Made by a program: the position numbers and the translations under genes. From the NCBI GenBank assembly GCA_030374765.1, contig JARGXX010000129.1, forward strand, positions 930,001 to 994,000: a stretch of 64,000 nt of DNA. The letters run 5' to 3'. Origin of the DNA: Agarophyton chilense (lineage: Eukaryota > Rhodophyta > Florideophyceae > Gracilariales > Gracilariaceae). A model generated the notes under the pieces. It was not told where the DNA came from and did no database searches. It saw nothing but the letters and a program-made list of their open reading frames with translations. Below, piece by piece: positions 1 to 10,723 of the stretch (the first letter of the stretch is position 1; the number at the start of each line of letters is the position of its first letter).

Positions 1-5
1 ATTGA

Positions 6-2273
6 CACCCCTGCAGTTATGCCTTAAGGTCGGATTGGTCCCGTTCCACGATAGCTCAAAGGTCTAGACCCGCTCGCGACCGCACGCCGGTCACTATTGT
101 ACCCGAAAGGTCGGTTTCGGTACTACCGGAAAGGTTAGATACGTTGGCCGTCTCCTCAGAACGGACCGAGGAGGCTTCACTTCAGGAGGATGAATACCCG
201 CTGGTGTTCACCGCGGCGGTGGAGATCGAGTCATCACCTCGTTCGTTGGGTCGAGCTACGTCCTTCCCAATCATGTTAGGTAGCGGCCCAGCTCGTGGCC
301 GTGGACGCTGTGGTACTACCAAGAGGGTGACTCGCTCGACTTCGCGAACGCCTACCAACATTGGGTTTTGCAGCATGCCTGTCCCTGCGACTCAGTTCTC
401 CCCTGGGACTCCGTCTGACCCGTACCAACGCAGTGGTGGACTTCCTTCGACGACCCAGACCAATTGGGCTCACACTCTGGCGTTCGGTGCGGCGAACCGG
501 ACGACGAGTCAGTATGGACCTTTTGGAAATACCTTCGACCACGTGACGAACAATGACCTGTCGAAGCACGATTGGCCTGCGGCGGTGGGGAATTCGTCAT
601 TGCCGGCAGCTCTTACCAGACCAAAGTTGGATACCTGCTTGGGTTTGTCCCGTTAGGACTGCAAGCGCCTTCGCTCCGTTCCATTGCTTTTGAAGAAACG
701 GGACCAAGAGTCTCAACCTCGTCAGGGTCGACTGGAATGTTACCAGAGTCGGCAGCGTCATACACCTTTGACGTATTTCATCCCGTCGATATATCCGAGC
801 GACTTGCAGTATGTGCGCATCGAACCGGAGCTGGATTATTACCGTCGATTGGTGGTGCAAGTGTGCCAGTACCCGTCTATTCCGGAGACTTACCTTCCGG
901 TTTCACCTGACTTGGTTTCCCTGAATCGGCCTTTCACCACTATCATTTGGGCTGACCGTAGTAGGTGGGGCGAGGATGCAGCGACGGAGAGTCGCGTTCG
1001 CACTCGCAACTCTTACACTCGCGTTATGCATATGTTTCATAACGTCGAGTACTTCTCACAACGTACAAAGGGCAGACGAGATTGGTACGTGCTTTGACCA
1101 TAGTGGGGGAAGTCCTATGAGGTTCCGTTATCGCTGAGCGTGCCCACTCCGCCGGTTTTGGCGTACTTCGGGAGTCAGATTTCCCGGATCCTAGAGCGGT
1201 ATTACCTCCTTTGATCGATTTCTCTCTCGGAGTGGACCGTGTTGGTTGCCATCCTGGCTCCGGAGGCCGCCCGTAACGGTATCGATTGGGATTGTCTCAA
1301 TCTCGACTCTGACATATACGGAGATGGTGTTCAACCTGTAGGTCGCAACTTCTTCATACCTCCGAGGGTTGCCCAGAATATTTTCCGATTTGGTTACGAG
1401 AACATCGTGGAGGGGACCGATTATACCGTGAAGTACTTGGACTCGTATCTCGATCAGAGCAAGAATTACCATTGGGATTCCCATCAAGGTTGGGAGGCTT
1501 TCCATTCCGCACCTTGGGAGATTGTGCCTCGCCACGCCCAATATTATCCCGGGGCGCATCCTGTTTATGGAGCTTTCGCGAGCCCCGAACCTTATCACGG
1601 TACTGTGAAGACACCAGTTGGTCGTTATGCTGGCCCCTTCTCGTCCGAGCCGTTACCTCAAGGTCGTAAGTCGCCTATCCTTACTGGTGTGACTCCTACT
1701 CAACCGAGCTCCTCGCGGGTTGCTGGTCTGGTTCGACCTCTGTTGGCGGGTATTGCTCGTCGTCCGCCTCAACCTATGATGGATTCTCCGGCCGTGGTCG
1801 GTTTGCTGGCTCGAATACGCCATTCTTGCGTCACCAACTTTCGGAGGGCTGGGCCTACCTCCGTGGTTGCTGCATTAACGCTCCTTGAAGGTTTGCTGCC
1901 GCGCCATGCGCAATACCTGAAGGCGCTAAACCAACTTGGGAAGTTCCAGAGTCTGTTCTAGTTGGACATGTACCAACTGGCCACCCGTCAGGTTGCCAAT
2001 CTAGCAAGCGTCTCTGCTGCTGCGCCATCTGATCATTTGACGGATCCCGTTCTAGGTGCAAACTTGAACCCTGTGGTTTTGCAACCTGCTCCAGCGGGTC
2101 CGTTCGTTCATCCTCTCTTGGGTTCGACTCCTCTCCCCAGTGGCGGGGCTACCGCTCCTTCCCTACCTCCTAGGTCGATGGCTCCTAGCATTTCTCCAAG
2201 TTTTCCTCCTTGGGTGGTCAATAACACGGGTCCTCCTGATTCCATTGCTCCTAAACCGACAGGTCCTTCTTAA
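6..2273 (+). pseudogene. Element A antisense accessory ORF (aORF), degraded
   Basis: One frame runs from an upstream stop at 3-5 to 2273, interrupted by stops at 654-656 and 1095-1097, two more near 1101 and 1209, and one at 1959-1961, but with no frameshift. Undamaged it would exceed 700 codons. It lies opposite to and convergent with gag-pol. The product is rich in Tyr, Trp, Arg and Pro, with a Pro/Ser/Ala-rich tail (about 2000-2270). Segments QYVRIEPE (about 811), VPTPPVLAY (about 1140) and NIVEGTDYTV (about 1405) recur in the same order in the aORF of element D. I recognise no known domain. The start codon is probably upstream of the window. Confidence 0.7.
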
Positions 2274-2469
2274 AGTAAATTGTTGTCTCTTCTTGGCTTT
2301 TCTACCGTTACATTTGGTTGTTCTTTCGTGTCCTCCCTTGTAGATAATCTGACACGCATATGCATCCACCTTCTGCGGAAAACGACGTCTTTTCTCCTCC
2401 TTCCTTAAGCCTGAGTACCACGAAGGTCTAAGGTTAGCCGTCTGCAGGCATCGGCTCCTTGGGACGGCG

Positions 2470-2793
2470 CTAATACCTGATACGGAAGTGTGGGTGTATT
2501 GCGGCTGGGGTTTCGAGGGTGTCCCCTTCTGGGCCCCAGCCGTACCACCTGACGGTGTATTTCAGACGATTGTAGGTTCGCGTGTGGCCCACCAGACGGT
2601 CAACGGGAAATTCTTCTGAGGTTTGGTCCTGATCTCTCGGGGGAACGCTACCTTGAGGGTTCATATGTTCCGAGTTGGGAGGTTCTTGTGTGGGAGCCGG
2701 GTCGGGAGCTCCCGTTGTTACCGTTTTGGGTTCAATTTCCGTCCCTGTTAAACGGTTGTAATCCGGATCATCACGTTGACGGAGATCGTTCAC
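2470..2793 (-). pseudogene. Element A pol C-terminus with chromodomain-like segment
   Basis: About 107 codons ending in a TAG. The last 45 residues (VDRLVGHTRTYNRLKY, then TVRWYGWGPEGDTLETPAAI) have the chromodomain pattern: hydrophobic start, YxVRWxG core, D-T-x-E helix. Such domains at the C-terminus of integrase define chromoviruses and guide insertion into chromatin. A Pro/Glu-rich linker precedes it. It is in a different frame from the integrase upstream, so a frameshift lies near 2794. Confidence 0.7.
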
Positions 2794-2794
2794 C

Positions 2795-3220
2795 TCAATT
2801 GGGGTGTGGTCCTCCGAGGGTCGAGTGCGCAGAGCTACCGCTCTGCGCTCTCGGGCTGAGGTGAGCCCTCCTCAACCTCACAAGGGTATTTCGCTTGACT
2901 TGGGCAGGGGTCAGTGCGCCAGCTGCAGTGCTGGTGGTATGATCTCCCTGCACTACAATACCTGGGGGGTGTCGCGAAAGAACCAAATCAAAGGGAGTGG
3001 TCTGCGTTGTCCGCTGTACCTGAAGGTTATAGGAGTAGGTGAGCGGTTGCACCAGCTCATCCCACCCAGTTTGGTGCTCTTCCGTATAGTTTCGTAGCCT
3101 TGAAACCAATGTGTGGGTAAAGCGCTCGACCTGTCCGTTCGTCTGCGGGTGGTAGGCAGTAGTGAAATAGTGCTTGATACCCAAGATGTTACAGACTGCT
3201 TCGAAGAAATTCGATGCCAA
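2795..3220 (-). pseudogene. Element A integrase, C-terminal half of catalytic core
   Basis: Contains SNFFEAVCNILGIKHYFTTAYHPQ followed by TNGQVERF, which is the region between the second Asp and the catalytic Glu of a retroviral-type DDE integrase; the Glu of QVERF is present. A basic tail (RLRRAHLSPRAQ) follows. It is separated from the upstream core (3231-4418) by a frameshift. Confidence 0.85.
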
Positions 3221-3230
3221 GTTTGAACCA

Positions 3231-4418
3231 TTATCGGTAAGTAGGTACAGTGGTGCACCATACGGGTAGTCCCAATTGTTGAGGAACGCGATCGCCAGCG
3301 TAGTTGAATTCGTATCCTTTTAAAGGTATCGCTCTCGTGAGCTTCGAGAACCTGTCTGTGATCACTAGAATGTGCTGATACCCGTTCTTGTTCTTGGAAA
3401 GTGGTCCTATAAGGTCTATCGCAACAAACTCCAGCGGACCCGCTGCTGGAAACAGCATGAGGTACTTTCGATGCTTTCGAATACCACCGCGGGTACGAAC
3501 ACAGGATTCGCATTGACCTACAAAGGTATACACATCATGGGCCATATGAGGCCAATAGAACCGTTGCCTCAAGATGTAATACATCCTGGTGGCACCGGGG
3601 TGTCCCGATAGTCGCGGGTAGTGCGCGAGATACAAGACTCTCGGACGCAGTGCCTTCGGAACCACCTTTTGAAGGCTACCATCCAAGGTTGACCTTCTCA
3701 AGATGTACCCATTGTGGCCCACATCGAACAGTGATCCTTTTAAACCAGTTTGGTCAGCCAAGGTTCTGCAGTACGCATCCTGGGCCTGTTCTCGTAGAAA
3801 TTCCTCTCGGGTTACGGGCATGACGTTCGTTTCCTCTAGGGTCAGTATCTGCGTTGCCATGTCGGTGTTCCGCAAAGAACCTTCTTCAGGTAAGTCCCAA
3901 CATCCTTCTAGGTGTTCGCCGGTACCATTTTGGTTTGATGACACCAAAAAGCAAGTGATATCATTGGCCACAGGTTCTGTCTCTAACCCTGAGGTGTTTA
4001 AGCGTGACATAGCGTCAGCTATGTTGTGCCTGATACATGGACGGTACTCTACGTAGTATTCAAACTCCGAAAGTCTCACCCTCAAACGGGCAAGTCTACC
4101 AGACGCATCTGCGAGTCCGAGGATCCACCTTAAGGCGTCGTGGTCCGTGCGCAACGTAAAGCGCTTACCATAAAGGTATGGACGGAGCATCAACATGCTC
4201 CACACTACTGCTAGACATTCCTTCTCGGCTACCGTGTAGTTCTGCTCCGCCTCATTCATAGCGCGGCTCCAGTACCCTATAGGTAATTTATCTCCGTTTT
4301 GCTGCTCCTGCATGAGACAACATCCAATTTGGGCATGGGATGCATCTGTATTCAGCGTGTACGGTAGACCTGTTTTCGGTAACGCTAATATTGGCGGCGA
4401 CAACAACGCTCGTTTCAA
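3231..4418 (-). pseudogene. Element A RNase H and N-terminal integrase
   Basis: RNase H: NTDASHAQIGCCL, EKECLAVVWSM and RTDHDALRWIL match the Ty3 RNase H catalytic blocks. Integrase: an HHCC zinc-binding module (H..RLSGHPG, then CESCVRT) and the first DDE aspartate in AIDLIGPL, followed by VITDRFSKLTRAI. The frame then drifts into unrelated residues after LKGYEFNYAGD, marking a frameshift before the second Asp. The segment continues the RT frame but a TAA separates them. Confidence 0.88.
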
Positions 4419-5330
4419 TTACTCAAAGGTATCCATTTCGTCATTCGATAGATTCTCAAACCGTTCAGATTCACCTTTCTGGAGCTTCTTGTTGAGGGGA
4501 GCCGCTATTTTCGCGAATCCCTTCACGAAGCGACGATAGACATTACATAAACCTATAAAGGATCGTACGTCTGTCTGGGATCGTGGCACGTTGACCTCCC
4601 TTACGGCTCTAATGTTGCTCGGCGCAACCTCTAGGGTACCAGGCCCTATGATGTGGCCCAGGTATTCAATCGTTCTGGTAAAGAAGACGCATTTGCGTAG
4701 CTTCAGCGTCACCCCCGCCTCAGCTAGGATAGTTAGTACGGTGCGTACGTGAACAAAATGCTGTTCTACCGATCTGGAATAGATGATTACATCATCGATG
4801 TATACCAAGGCGGTTGTCTATTTAACCTTCGAAAGGATGATGTCCAGCGCCCTTTGAAAGGAGGCTGGAGCTTTGCGCAACCCGAAAGGCATCCACGTGA
4901 AGCGAAACAAACCTGCATGGCACGTGACGGTCGTTTTGTATCGATCTTCCTCACCAACGGGTACCTTCCAATAACCACAATTGGCATCCAACGTGGTAAA
5001 TATCTGCGCATCTCCCAAGGAGTCGATGCACTCATCCATTCTAGGTATCGGGTACGAATCCCTGACTGTCACGCTATTGAGCCTCCTGTAGTCTACACAG
5101 AACCTCATACGGTTATCCCCTTTCTTCTGAACCAGAACCACGGGACTAGCCCAATCTGAGATGGCTGGTTCAATTACTCCTTCTTGGAGCATTCGTTCCA
5201 CTTCTTTGAGTTCTACCTCTCTCGCCTTCGGACCTGCTCGGTATGGTTGCTTATAAATCGGCTTCGAGTCAGGGAGGACTTCGATGCGATGCTGTGTGGC
5301 CTTAATGTGGTCCAGATGGCCTGACCACAT
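4419..5330 (-). pseudogene. Element A reverse transcriptase, one in-frame TAG
   Basis: Residues match the Ty3/gypsy RT: WASPVVLVQKK, FCVDYRRLNSVTVRDSYPIP, FTTLDANCGYW, FTWMPFGLRKAP and the polymerase motif YIDDVIIYS. A TAG at 4818-4820 interrupts the frame just before the YIDD block where sister elements carry Trp, so TGG to TAG is the likely change. The frame is otherwise continuous with the RNase H part. Its N-terminal linker to the protease is out of frame (shift near 5490). Confidence 0.92.
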
Positions 5331-5485
5331 GGTTTCGAACTCCTCCAGATGGTCGATAATACGGCCCCGCAGTTGGCCGTTTTCTTCACTAATCTGGACT
5401 GTATCTTGCCATTGCCTCTCAGGGTTAGGTTCCTGTTCTTTGTCTACCGATGCCTTATCTGTTAGCTTTGATTCCAGGTTGGTAT

Positions 5486-6385
5486 TTATCGATACCTTTG
5501 TGGCTGTGGCCGCCTTTGCGCACCCCCTTCCTTATCGAGGGCGACCTCGCCGAGATCAGTTTGAGCTGCGGTGAAGATCCCTTGTGGTGCCGGTAGTGCG
5601 ATGCCAACATTGGTATTTTTCGGCAACTTCACGTCATGACTGCTTAAGTTGCTGAGACACACCTTAAAGGGTTGATTTTGGATGTTGTCGACAATCCCGT
5701 TGGCCATCAAGGTGAGGTGTCGATGTGCTAACTTCGGATGGTTTTGTAGTATGACCAACCCGGGGGTCGCACACGACACCGGTGCCAATATTTGGTGCAT
5801 TGGCGGGATAACAACCTGCTTGGAAATGCGCACTTTGTTGGAGACCGTTTCGGTGGATATTGTCTTTTTCGGTTTGACGAACCATCCCCGTTTGGTTTCC
5901 GTATTATCTAAAATGGCCATTCGTCCCCCGTAACGTAGGGCGACGGTACGGGAACCAGGAAGGATTGCTTTGACATGTCTGTCAATGTAGTTCGTACCTA
6001 GTAGACAGTCTGTCGGTAAACGGTCGACAACAAAGAATTGCAGCCTTATCTTGAGGTGTCCGAGCTGCACCACAGTGGTGAGCATACCTCGAAGGTTCAA
6101 TGGGCGCTCATTTGCATCCACCAGCGGGTTGTTGTCGGGAGGTCGGCTCAAGTTCCGAAGTACCGCCTCAGGGATGACGCGGGAGTTCAGGACGTTTGGG
6201 CCGGCCCCCGTATCCAGCACGCAGGTGACCGGAACCGCAAGGCGATCAGAGAGACACATTGAAGCACGTACTTTATAGTTGTTGTACTTCATATGATAAA
6301 GCGGAACTTGTTGTGACGTGTTCACTTCCACCTTCAAGGTTCCGGGTATCGATTGGCCTTCCGATTGCAGGTTGGGTTCGGCCAT
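5486..6385 (-). CDS. Element A start of pol with aspartic protease
   Basis: The ATG at 6385 overlaps the gag stop in the string TAATG. The frame runs 299 residues. The catalytic signature VLDTGAGPNVL lies near residue 58, and the flap/second-lobe region follows (DCLLGTNYI). This is a single-lobe retropepsin that dimerises to cut Gag-Pol. The frame ends in a basic tail (QRRPQPQRYR) where it leaves the RT frame, so a frameshift has probably detached protease from RT in this copy. Confidence 0.85.
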   Translation of the reverse strand: MAEPNLQSEGQSIPGTLKVEVNTSQQVPLYHMKYNNYKVRASMCLSDRLAVPVTCVLDTGAGPNVLNSRVIPEAVLRNLSRPPDNNPLVDANERPLNLRGMLTTVVQLGHLKIRLQFFVVDRLPTDCLLGTNYIDRHVKAILPGSRTVALRYGGRMAILDNTETKRGWFVKPKKTISTETVSNKVRISKQVVIPPMHQILAPVSCATPGLVILQNHPKLAHRHLTLMANGIVDNIQNQPFKVCLSNLSSHDVKLPKNTNVGIALPAPQGIFTAAQTDLGEVALDKEGGAQRRPQPQRYR

Positions 6386-8595
6386 TACGCCAACCGCTCG
6401 GTGTTTTTTTCCTGTACGGGAGGGGTTGAGTCAAAGTTTGGTGTTTCCTCGATGGTATTGACCTGTACCAGTGTACGGGGTTGGAACCTATTTGGTGCTT
6501 GCGTTGAAGACTTATAGAGGCGTTGGTGATTCTGCATGCGAGCCTGAATCAACCAGTCTCTCATCCCTGGACGTAAGTTAGCGCAGTTGTTTGCCAAATG
6601 GTCTGTCGCGAGACAAAACCAGCAAACGAGGCCTCCAGTTTGAGGGTCTCGCGTTACCATTGAGGGGGGCTTCGAAACCTGGTTGGTAAGAGCAGTGGGG
6701 TAGGATGTGGGTGGCGAGTTATGGGAGCTCGCTCTTGGCATCCTATGCGAGCTCACCGAACTTGGCGGCGATTGTACCGAGTTTGGTGTACGCGTTGACG
6801 ACCAATTTCCTACCGTCGACGGTTTCGAGAACCGCCCCTGGGTCGCTACCAAGTGGATAGCGGTGCCTGTAGGTACTTCAATGTGCGAGCTACCCTCTGA
6901 GGTTGTGGTATCTTCAATTTCCAAGACTGACCTTTTTGGTTTATGCTTTGAGGTTGGAGGCATGGCTGGTCTCTTTCCCAGCCGAAGGGTATCTCCAAGG
7001 CCCTGGGAGTATCGAACCAGCCCATTGTAGTCTACCTTTCGGTTAGTGGCCAGGTAATTGCGTACCTGGGAACAGATCGCTTTGTCGACATTGTCGGCAA
7101 ATAGCGACTTTAACCTCGAGGTAGTGAACACATTACCGCAACGGGTTGCCAGATTCCAAAGCGCGAGCGAAAACTCCGATTCGGTTTTCCCAGGTCTTTG
7201 ATGGTAAGCGAGGACTTCCCAGTAAGCCTCTTGGATAACCTCATCGGTGGCGTATGTTTCCAAAAGGAAATTGACCACTTCTGAGTATGACTCCAACATC
7301 TCTGTGCCATCCTCATCCATCGCTAAGGTGTTGCCGCGGAGCCTACCCTGCAGCAAGTAGTATGCTTGTCCTTTAAGGTAAAACTGAAATAGCCACATGG
7401 CAGCCCCCTCGGAAAACCCATTTTGGTCACATGCAAGCTTGAACTTCTGTAGAATCTCAATCACCGCAATAGGATCCGTACCTGTGAAGGTTGTGTCACC
7501 GATTTGGAAGCTGAGCTTCTTGTGGTGCTTAGTAATCTTCTGAGTGACCTCTTGGGTGTATTCAGAAGACTTGTTGATCAACCGATAAGTCCTGTAATCA
7601 ACCGCTTTGGTGAACATATCGCTCAAGGGTTGGTGCACCTCCAGGTCCATTTCGGTGTCCGACTCAGATTCGGGCGACTCATTGTATCGCTTTTTACATT
7701 TTCGGTTCTTTTTCGACCACTTCTTCGTCGACCTGTTCGGTTTCTTCTTCTTCTTACCTTTACGGTCATCATCCGACGATGAACTCGTATCGGAACTGGA
7801 GTCTGACGAGTCGGGGTCTGAATCATTTTCTCGATTCTTTCCCCTCTTCGTCCTCCGCTTCTTCCCTTTTCGGTTTCTTCGTCGCTCATCTAACGAGTCA
7901 GACGAATCTTCCTTGGGACCACCTCCATGGGTATCCTTTTGAACGAAACCAGTAATTGGTGGCAGATAAATGTCTTGAAGATCTACCTTCCTCGGGACCT
8001 CTTGACTTTGCCTTGGACCTTGTAGGTACTCACTATCAGTAGGTAAGTGTTTGGAATGGGTGGATTGACCCATTTGGAACCCTTGTGGTATGCGCTTTGC
8101 GATGTTCACCTGTGTAGGTCGGGATTCTGCGAATCCCTCGGAAACCCAAAGGTCCTGCACAGCGCGGTAAACATGCTCCCTAGCATCTGTGAAGAGATAC
8201 TGTTTCACCATTTCAGGTATCCTTTCCGATAGCTCTTGAGCTGCTCGGTCAACCACAATACGGGTAAATGCATCGACGTCCATTGACGGCGGAACCATCC
8301 GGGTATCCGACTTCTCCTTTATGGCTGATGCATCCTCGATCGCGAGGGTGACGAGCGCTTTCGCTCGCTTTTCGAGCTGAATCCATAGCTCCTCCGCTGC
8401 AACCTCAATTGGTAATTCCCTTTGAGGTTCCATTGGCATTGGCGGCGGACCATGTACCTTTCCGGATTTGTCTCGAGGGTGCCAGAGCAGTTCCTCGGGG
8501 TTTTCCAGAATCGATTGAGCCGATGGGGCTCCTTTAAGACCTTTATGGCTTGGCGGGGCGCTCGCACCACGCGTATTCCTTTTAGGTCGTTCCAT
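6385..8595 (-). CDS. Element A gag (capsid/nucleocapsid), open
   Basis: 736 residues from the ATG at 8595; a longer frame extends upstream but lacks an ATG. Middle: a long Lys/Arg- and Ser/Asp-rich stretch (RKGKKRRTKRGKNRE, then DSSDSSSDTSSSSDDD, KGKKKKKP) that could serve nuclear targeting and RNA binding. Next is a capsid-like block with FTGTDPIAVIEILQKF, as in retrotransposon gags. The C-terminus has one CCHC zinc knuckle, CWFCLATDHLANNC. No internal stop is present, unlike pol. The stop codon overlaps the pol start (TAATG). Confidence 0.88.
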   Translation of the reverse strand: MERPKRNTRGASAPPSHKGLKGAPSAQSILENPEELLWHPRDKSGKVHGPPPMPMEPQRELPIEVAAEELWIQLEKRAKALVTLAIEDASAIKEKSDTRMVPPSMDVDAFTRIVVDRAAQELSERIPEMVKQYLFTDAREHVYRAVQDLWVSEGFAESRPTQVNIAKRIPQGFQMGQSTHSKHLPTDSEYLQGPRQSQEVPRKVDLQDIYLPPITGFVQKDTHGGGPKEDSSDSLDERRRNRKGKKRRTKRGKNRENDSDPDSSDSSSDTSSSSDDDRKGKKKKKPNRSTKKWSKKNRKCKKRYNESPESESDTEMDLEVHQPLSDMFTKAVDYRTYRLINKSSEYTQEVTQKITKHHKKLSFQIGDTTFTGTDPIAVIEILQKFKLACDQNGFSEGAAMWLFQFYLKGQAYYLLQGRLRGNTLAMDEDGTEMLESYSEVVNFLLETYATDEVIQEAYWEVLAYHQRPGKTESEFSLALWNLATRCGNVFTTSRLKSLFADNVDKAICSQVRNYLATNRKVDYNGLVRYSQGLGDTLRLGKRPAMPPTSKHKPKRSVLEIEDTTTSEGSSHIEVPTGTAIHLVATQGRFSKPSTVGNWSSTRTPNSVQSPPSSVSSHRMPRASSHNSPPTSYPTALTNQVSKPPSMVTRDPQTGGLVCWFCLATDHLANNCANLRPGMRDWLIQARMQNHQRLYKSSTQAPNRFQPRTLVQVNTIEETPNFDSTPPVQEKNTERLA

Positions 8596-8720
8596 TTGTG
8601 ACCAATAGTGGTATCCTGTATTGCTTTGCGGGATTTCCTGAAACCAAATAGGTGTACGAGCGTCCAATCCTTCTCGGAATCTCGTGCGAACTGTGAAGGT
8701 ACGACAAAACCTAAAAATAC

Positions 8721-8739
8721 TTTCTAAGTTGGGAGACCA
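8721..8739 (-). promoter_or_regulatory. Element A primer-binding site
   Basis: On the minus strand the sequence TGGTCTCCCAACTTAGAAA begins three bases after the 5' LTR. The leading TGG pairs with a tRNA CCA end. Elements B and C have nearly the same site (TGGTCTCCCGACTTAGAA), so the lineage seems to share one primer. I could not assign the tRNA. Confidence 0.65.
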
Positions 8740-8742
8740 AAA

Positions 8743-9725
8743 TGTCGTACAATCACTTCTGGGGTATGCTACTGTCTTGTCTCGGGAGCGTGGTGACGCT
8801 CAACCGTAGGGAGCGTGTTGACGCTCAACCTGAGAAGTAGACGTAGTAAACCTCGATGGTAACAGGGCACCCTGAAAATCCGCATGGGCAAACAGCGGGG
8901 CGACCAGCCGATACCTTGTAGGTAAACGATGGTAGGCGTCGACGCGCGGGAAAGTCTGTGTGGTAGTTGAGAAACGATCAACCAAAAGGTATAGTCGTGA
9001 CCCCAGGGGTGCCTGTCTTCGTCAGATAAGGATGGGGGAGGTGCAGTTCCCTATATGCAGTGGACTGCACTCTCCAGATCACCCGGGAGGTGCCAGCAAG
9101 GCACGGTCTCTGACCTAGTGTCAGAGACCTGGCCAGCACTGGATACAGTGCCAGGTGGCCACTCAACTACTGTACTAAAACAAATATAATTACAATTACT
9201 ATCACTAACAATTACTCAACCAGAAGGTACATGTCAACACAACACGTGGCTGACAACACCTAGATGGTAGGTCGCCCGGAGCCACGTGTCCGATGATTCC
9301 TCGCACCCATCACCTACAAGGTCAGCGTAGTGAATCGGACACCTCAAAGGTCAGCCCTTCCGCCACTATACGACAAACGATGGTAGGCGTCGACGCGCGG
9401 GAAAGCCTGTGTGGTAGTTGAGAAACGATCAACCAAAAGGTATAGTCGTGACCCCAGGGGTGCCTGTCTTCGTCAGATAAGGATGGGGGAGGTGCAGTTC
9501 CCTATATGCAGTGGACTGCACTCTCCAGATCACCCGGGAGGTGCCAGCAAGGCACGGTCTCTGACCTAGTGTCAGAGACCTGGCCAGCACTGGATACAGT
9601 GCCAGATGGCCACTCAACTACTGTAGTAAAACAAATATAATTACAATTACTATCACTAACAATTACTCAACCAGAAGGTACATGTCAACACTACACGTGG
9701 CTCACAACACCTAGGTGGTAGGTCG
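8743..9725 (-). repeat. Element A 5' LTR, part next to gag (tandem units 1 and most of 2)
   Basis: Starts with TGTCGTAC directly after the primer-binding site. After 182 bases a 451-bp unit begins (unit 1: 8925-9375, ending TACGACA; unit 2: from 9376, cut by element B at 9725 and resuming at 21535). Each unit holds a perfect 10-bp inverted repeat, GGTCTCTGAC/GTCAGAGACC with a 5-base loop (9105-9129 in unit 1). Total LTR without B is about 1535 bp. An alternative reading is a 633-bp LTR (8743-9375, with perfect TGTCGTA/TACGACA ends) plus later tandem growth. Confidence 0.8.
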
Positions 9726-10642
9726 TGTGGAGCAAAACCCGGCGACGGGAAGTGCTCTCAAGGTGTTCGAAGCCTTGCTCCCTGGGGGAGGCAGACTCAG
9801 AGACAGAGCCCTCCGTTCCACCCGTAGTGTGGGGTGTAACTCCCACGGGGGATTCCGGCAGTACCGACGGAGGTGAGGGGTAGAAACCGTTGGGTCGGGA
9901 ATGGGTATGGGTACCCCAAAGAATGGGGGAAAATCCGGCGAAGAGGAAAAACGGGGCGAGGGTCGGGCACTAACAGGCACCGGACCCGAGAACCAGAAAA
10001 GGGGCGAAACAACAAAAGAAACCCAATACAGGGGCGAAAACCTGTCCTCGAAAGGAAACACAAAAAGCACGCAACAAGTAAGCAGAACCCCCACGGGGTA
10101 TCGTGCACGCAGGTCGTCTGAGCGGTCCCAAGGGGGTGGTTGAACGGAACCCAAACGTGGGCACTCTCCAAGTGGAGTCGTGTCCCTACGCAGGCGTTGC
10201 TAACCAGAGCCCGTTCCGGGTTGTAAGGCCGAAACGATGGCGACGAAGAACCTCTAAAGGTATCGAAGACCAACCTTGGTTACCATTTACTCTGAGCTTC
10301 GGACTCTCAGATCTCGTCTCCCTAAGTAGGGCCCAATAACTAAACTCTACAGTAGTGCACACCTGCTCAGGGCCATACACGTGGAGATCCCATTGTCAGG
10401 GCCCAAAAATCCAACGTTCTAACAAATATCCGAAAAATCGGTGCCAAAATTAAGCCACGTGTATCACGGGGCCAATCCAACCATGGGCCATCCGAATCTT
10501 CACGCCATAGGCGAATTATAACCAGAAAACAGTGCCACCTCAGCACACCTTAGAGGGGATAATAGTCATAACCCTCGGAGGGTTCAATCCTCATTCTATG
10601 AGTTGCATCTTTAAGTATCCCCTAACTGGGCGTTGCTCGACA
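9726..10642 (-). repeat. Element B 3' LTR
   Basis: 917 bp, plus-strand ends TGTGGAGC...CTCGACA; direct repeat of 20613-21529 with about three differences near the inner end. On the minus strand it directly follows the polypurine tract. Confidence 0.95.
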
Positions 10643-10655
10643 TCTCCCCCTCCTT
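10643..10655 (-). promoter_or_regulatory. Element B polypurine tract
   Basis: On the minus strand AAGGAGGGGGAGA abuts the 3' LTR, the expected primer for second-strand DNA synthesis. It is identical in element C (37745-37757). Confidence 0.85.
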
Positions 10656-10704
10656 AAGACGAGGAAGATCATTCCGAGCCGCGGGTGTCTCGCGTTCCGG
10701 TCGC

Positions 10705-10712
10705 TATATATA
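10705..10712 (+). promoter_or_regulatory. TATA-like box of the element B antisense ORF
   Basis: TATATATA lies 12 bases upstream of the antisense ATG at 10724. The same string sits at the same distance in element C, and a related TATATAT precedes the antisense frame of element D. If it is a TATA box, transcription would start inside the present ORF or very close to its ATG, so the true start codon could be a later Met. No transcript evidence is available. Confidence 0.45.
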
Positions 10713-10723
10713 CTGCTCTCCCA

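Noticed and set aside
9873-10339. Frames of 60-158 codons on both strands inside the B/C LTRs
   Set aside because: They repeat simply because the LTR repeats, are not preserved in phase with any start, and show no domain.
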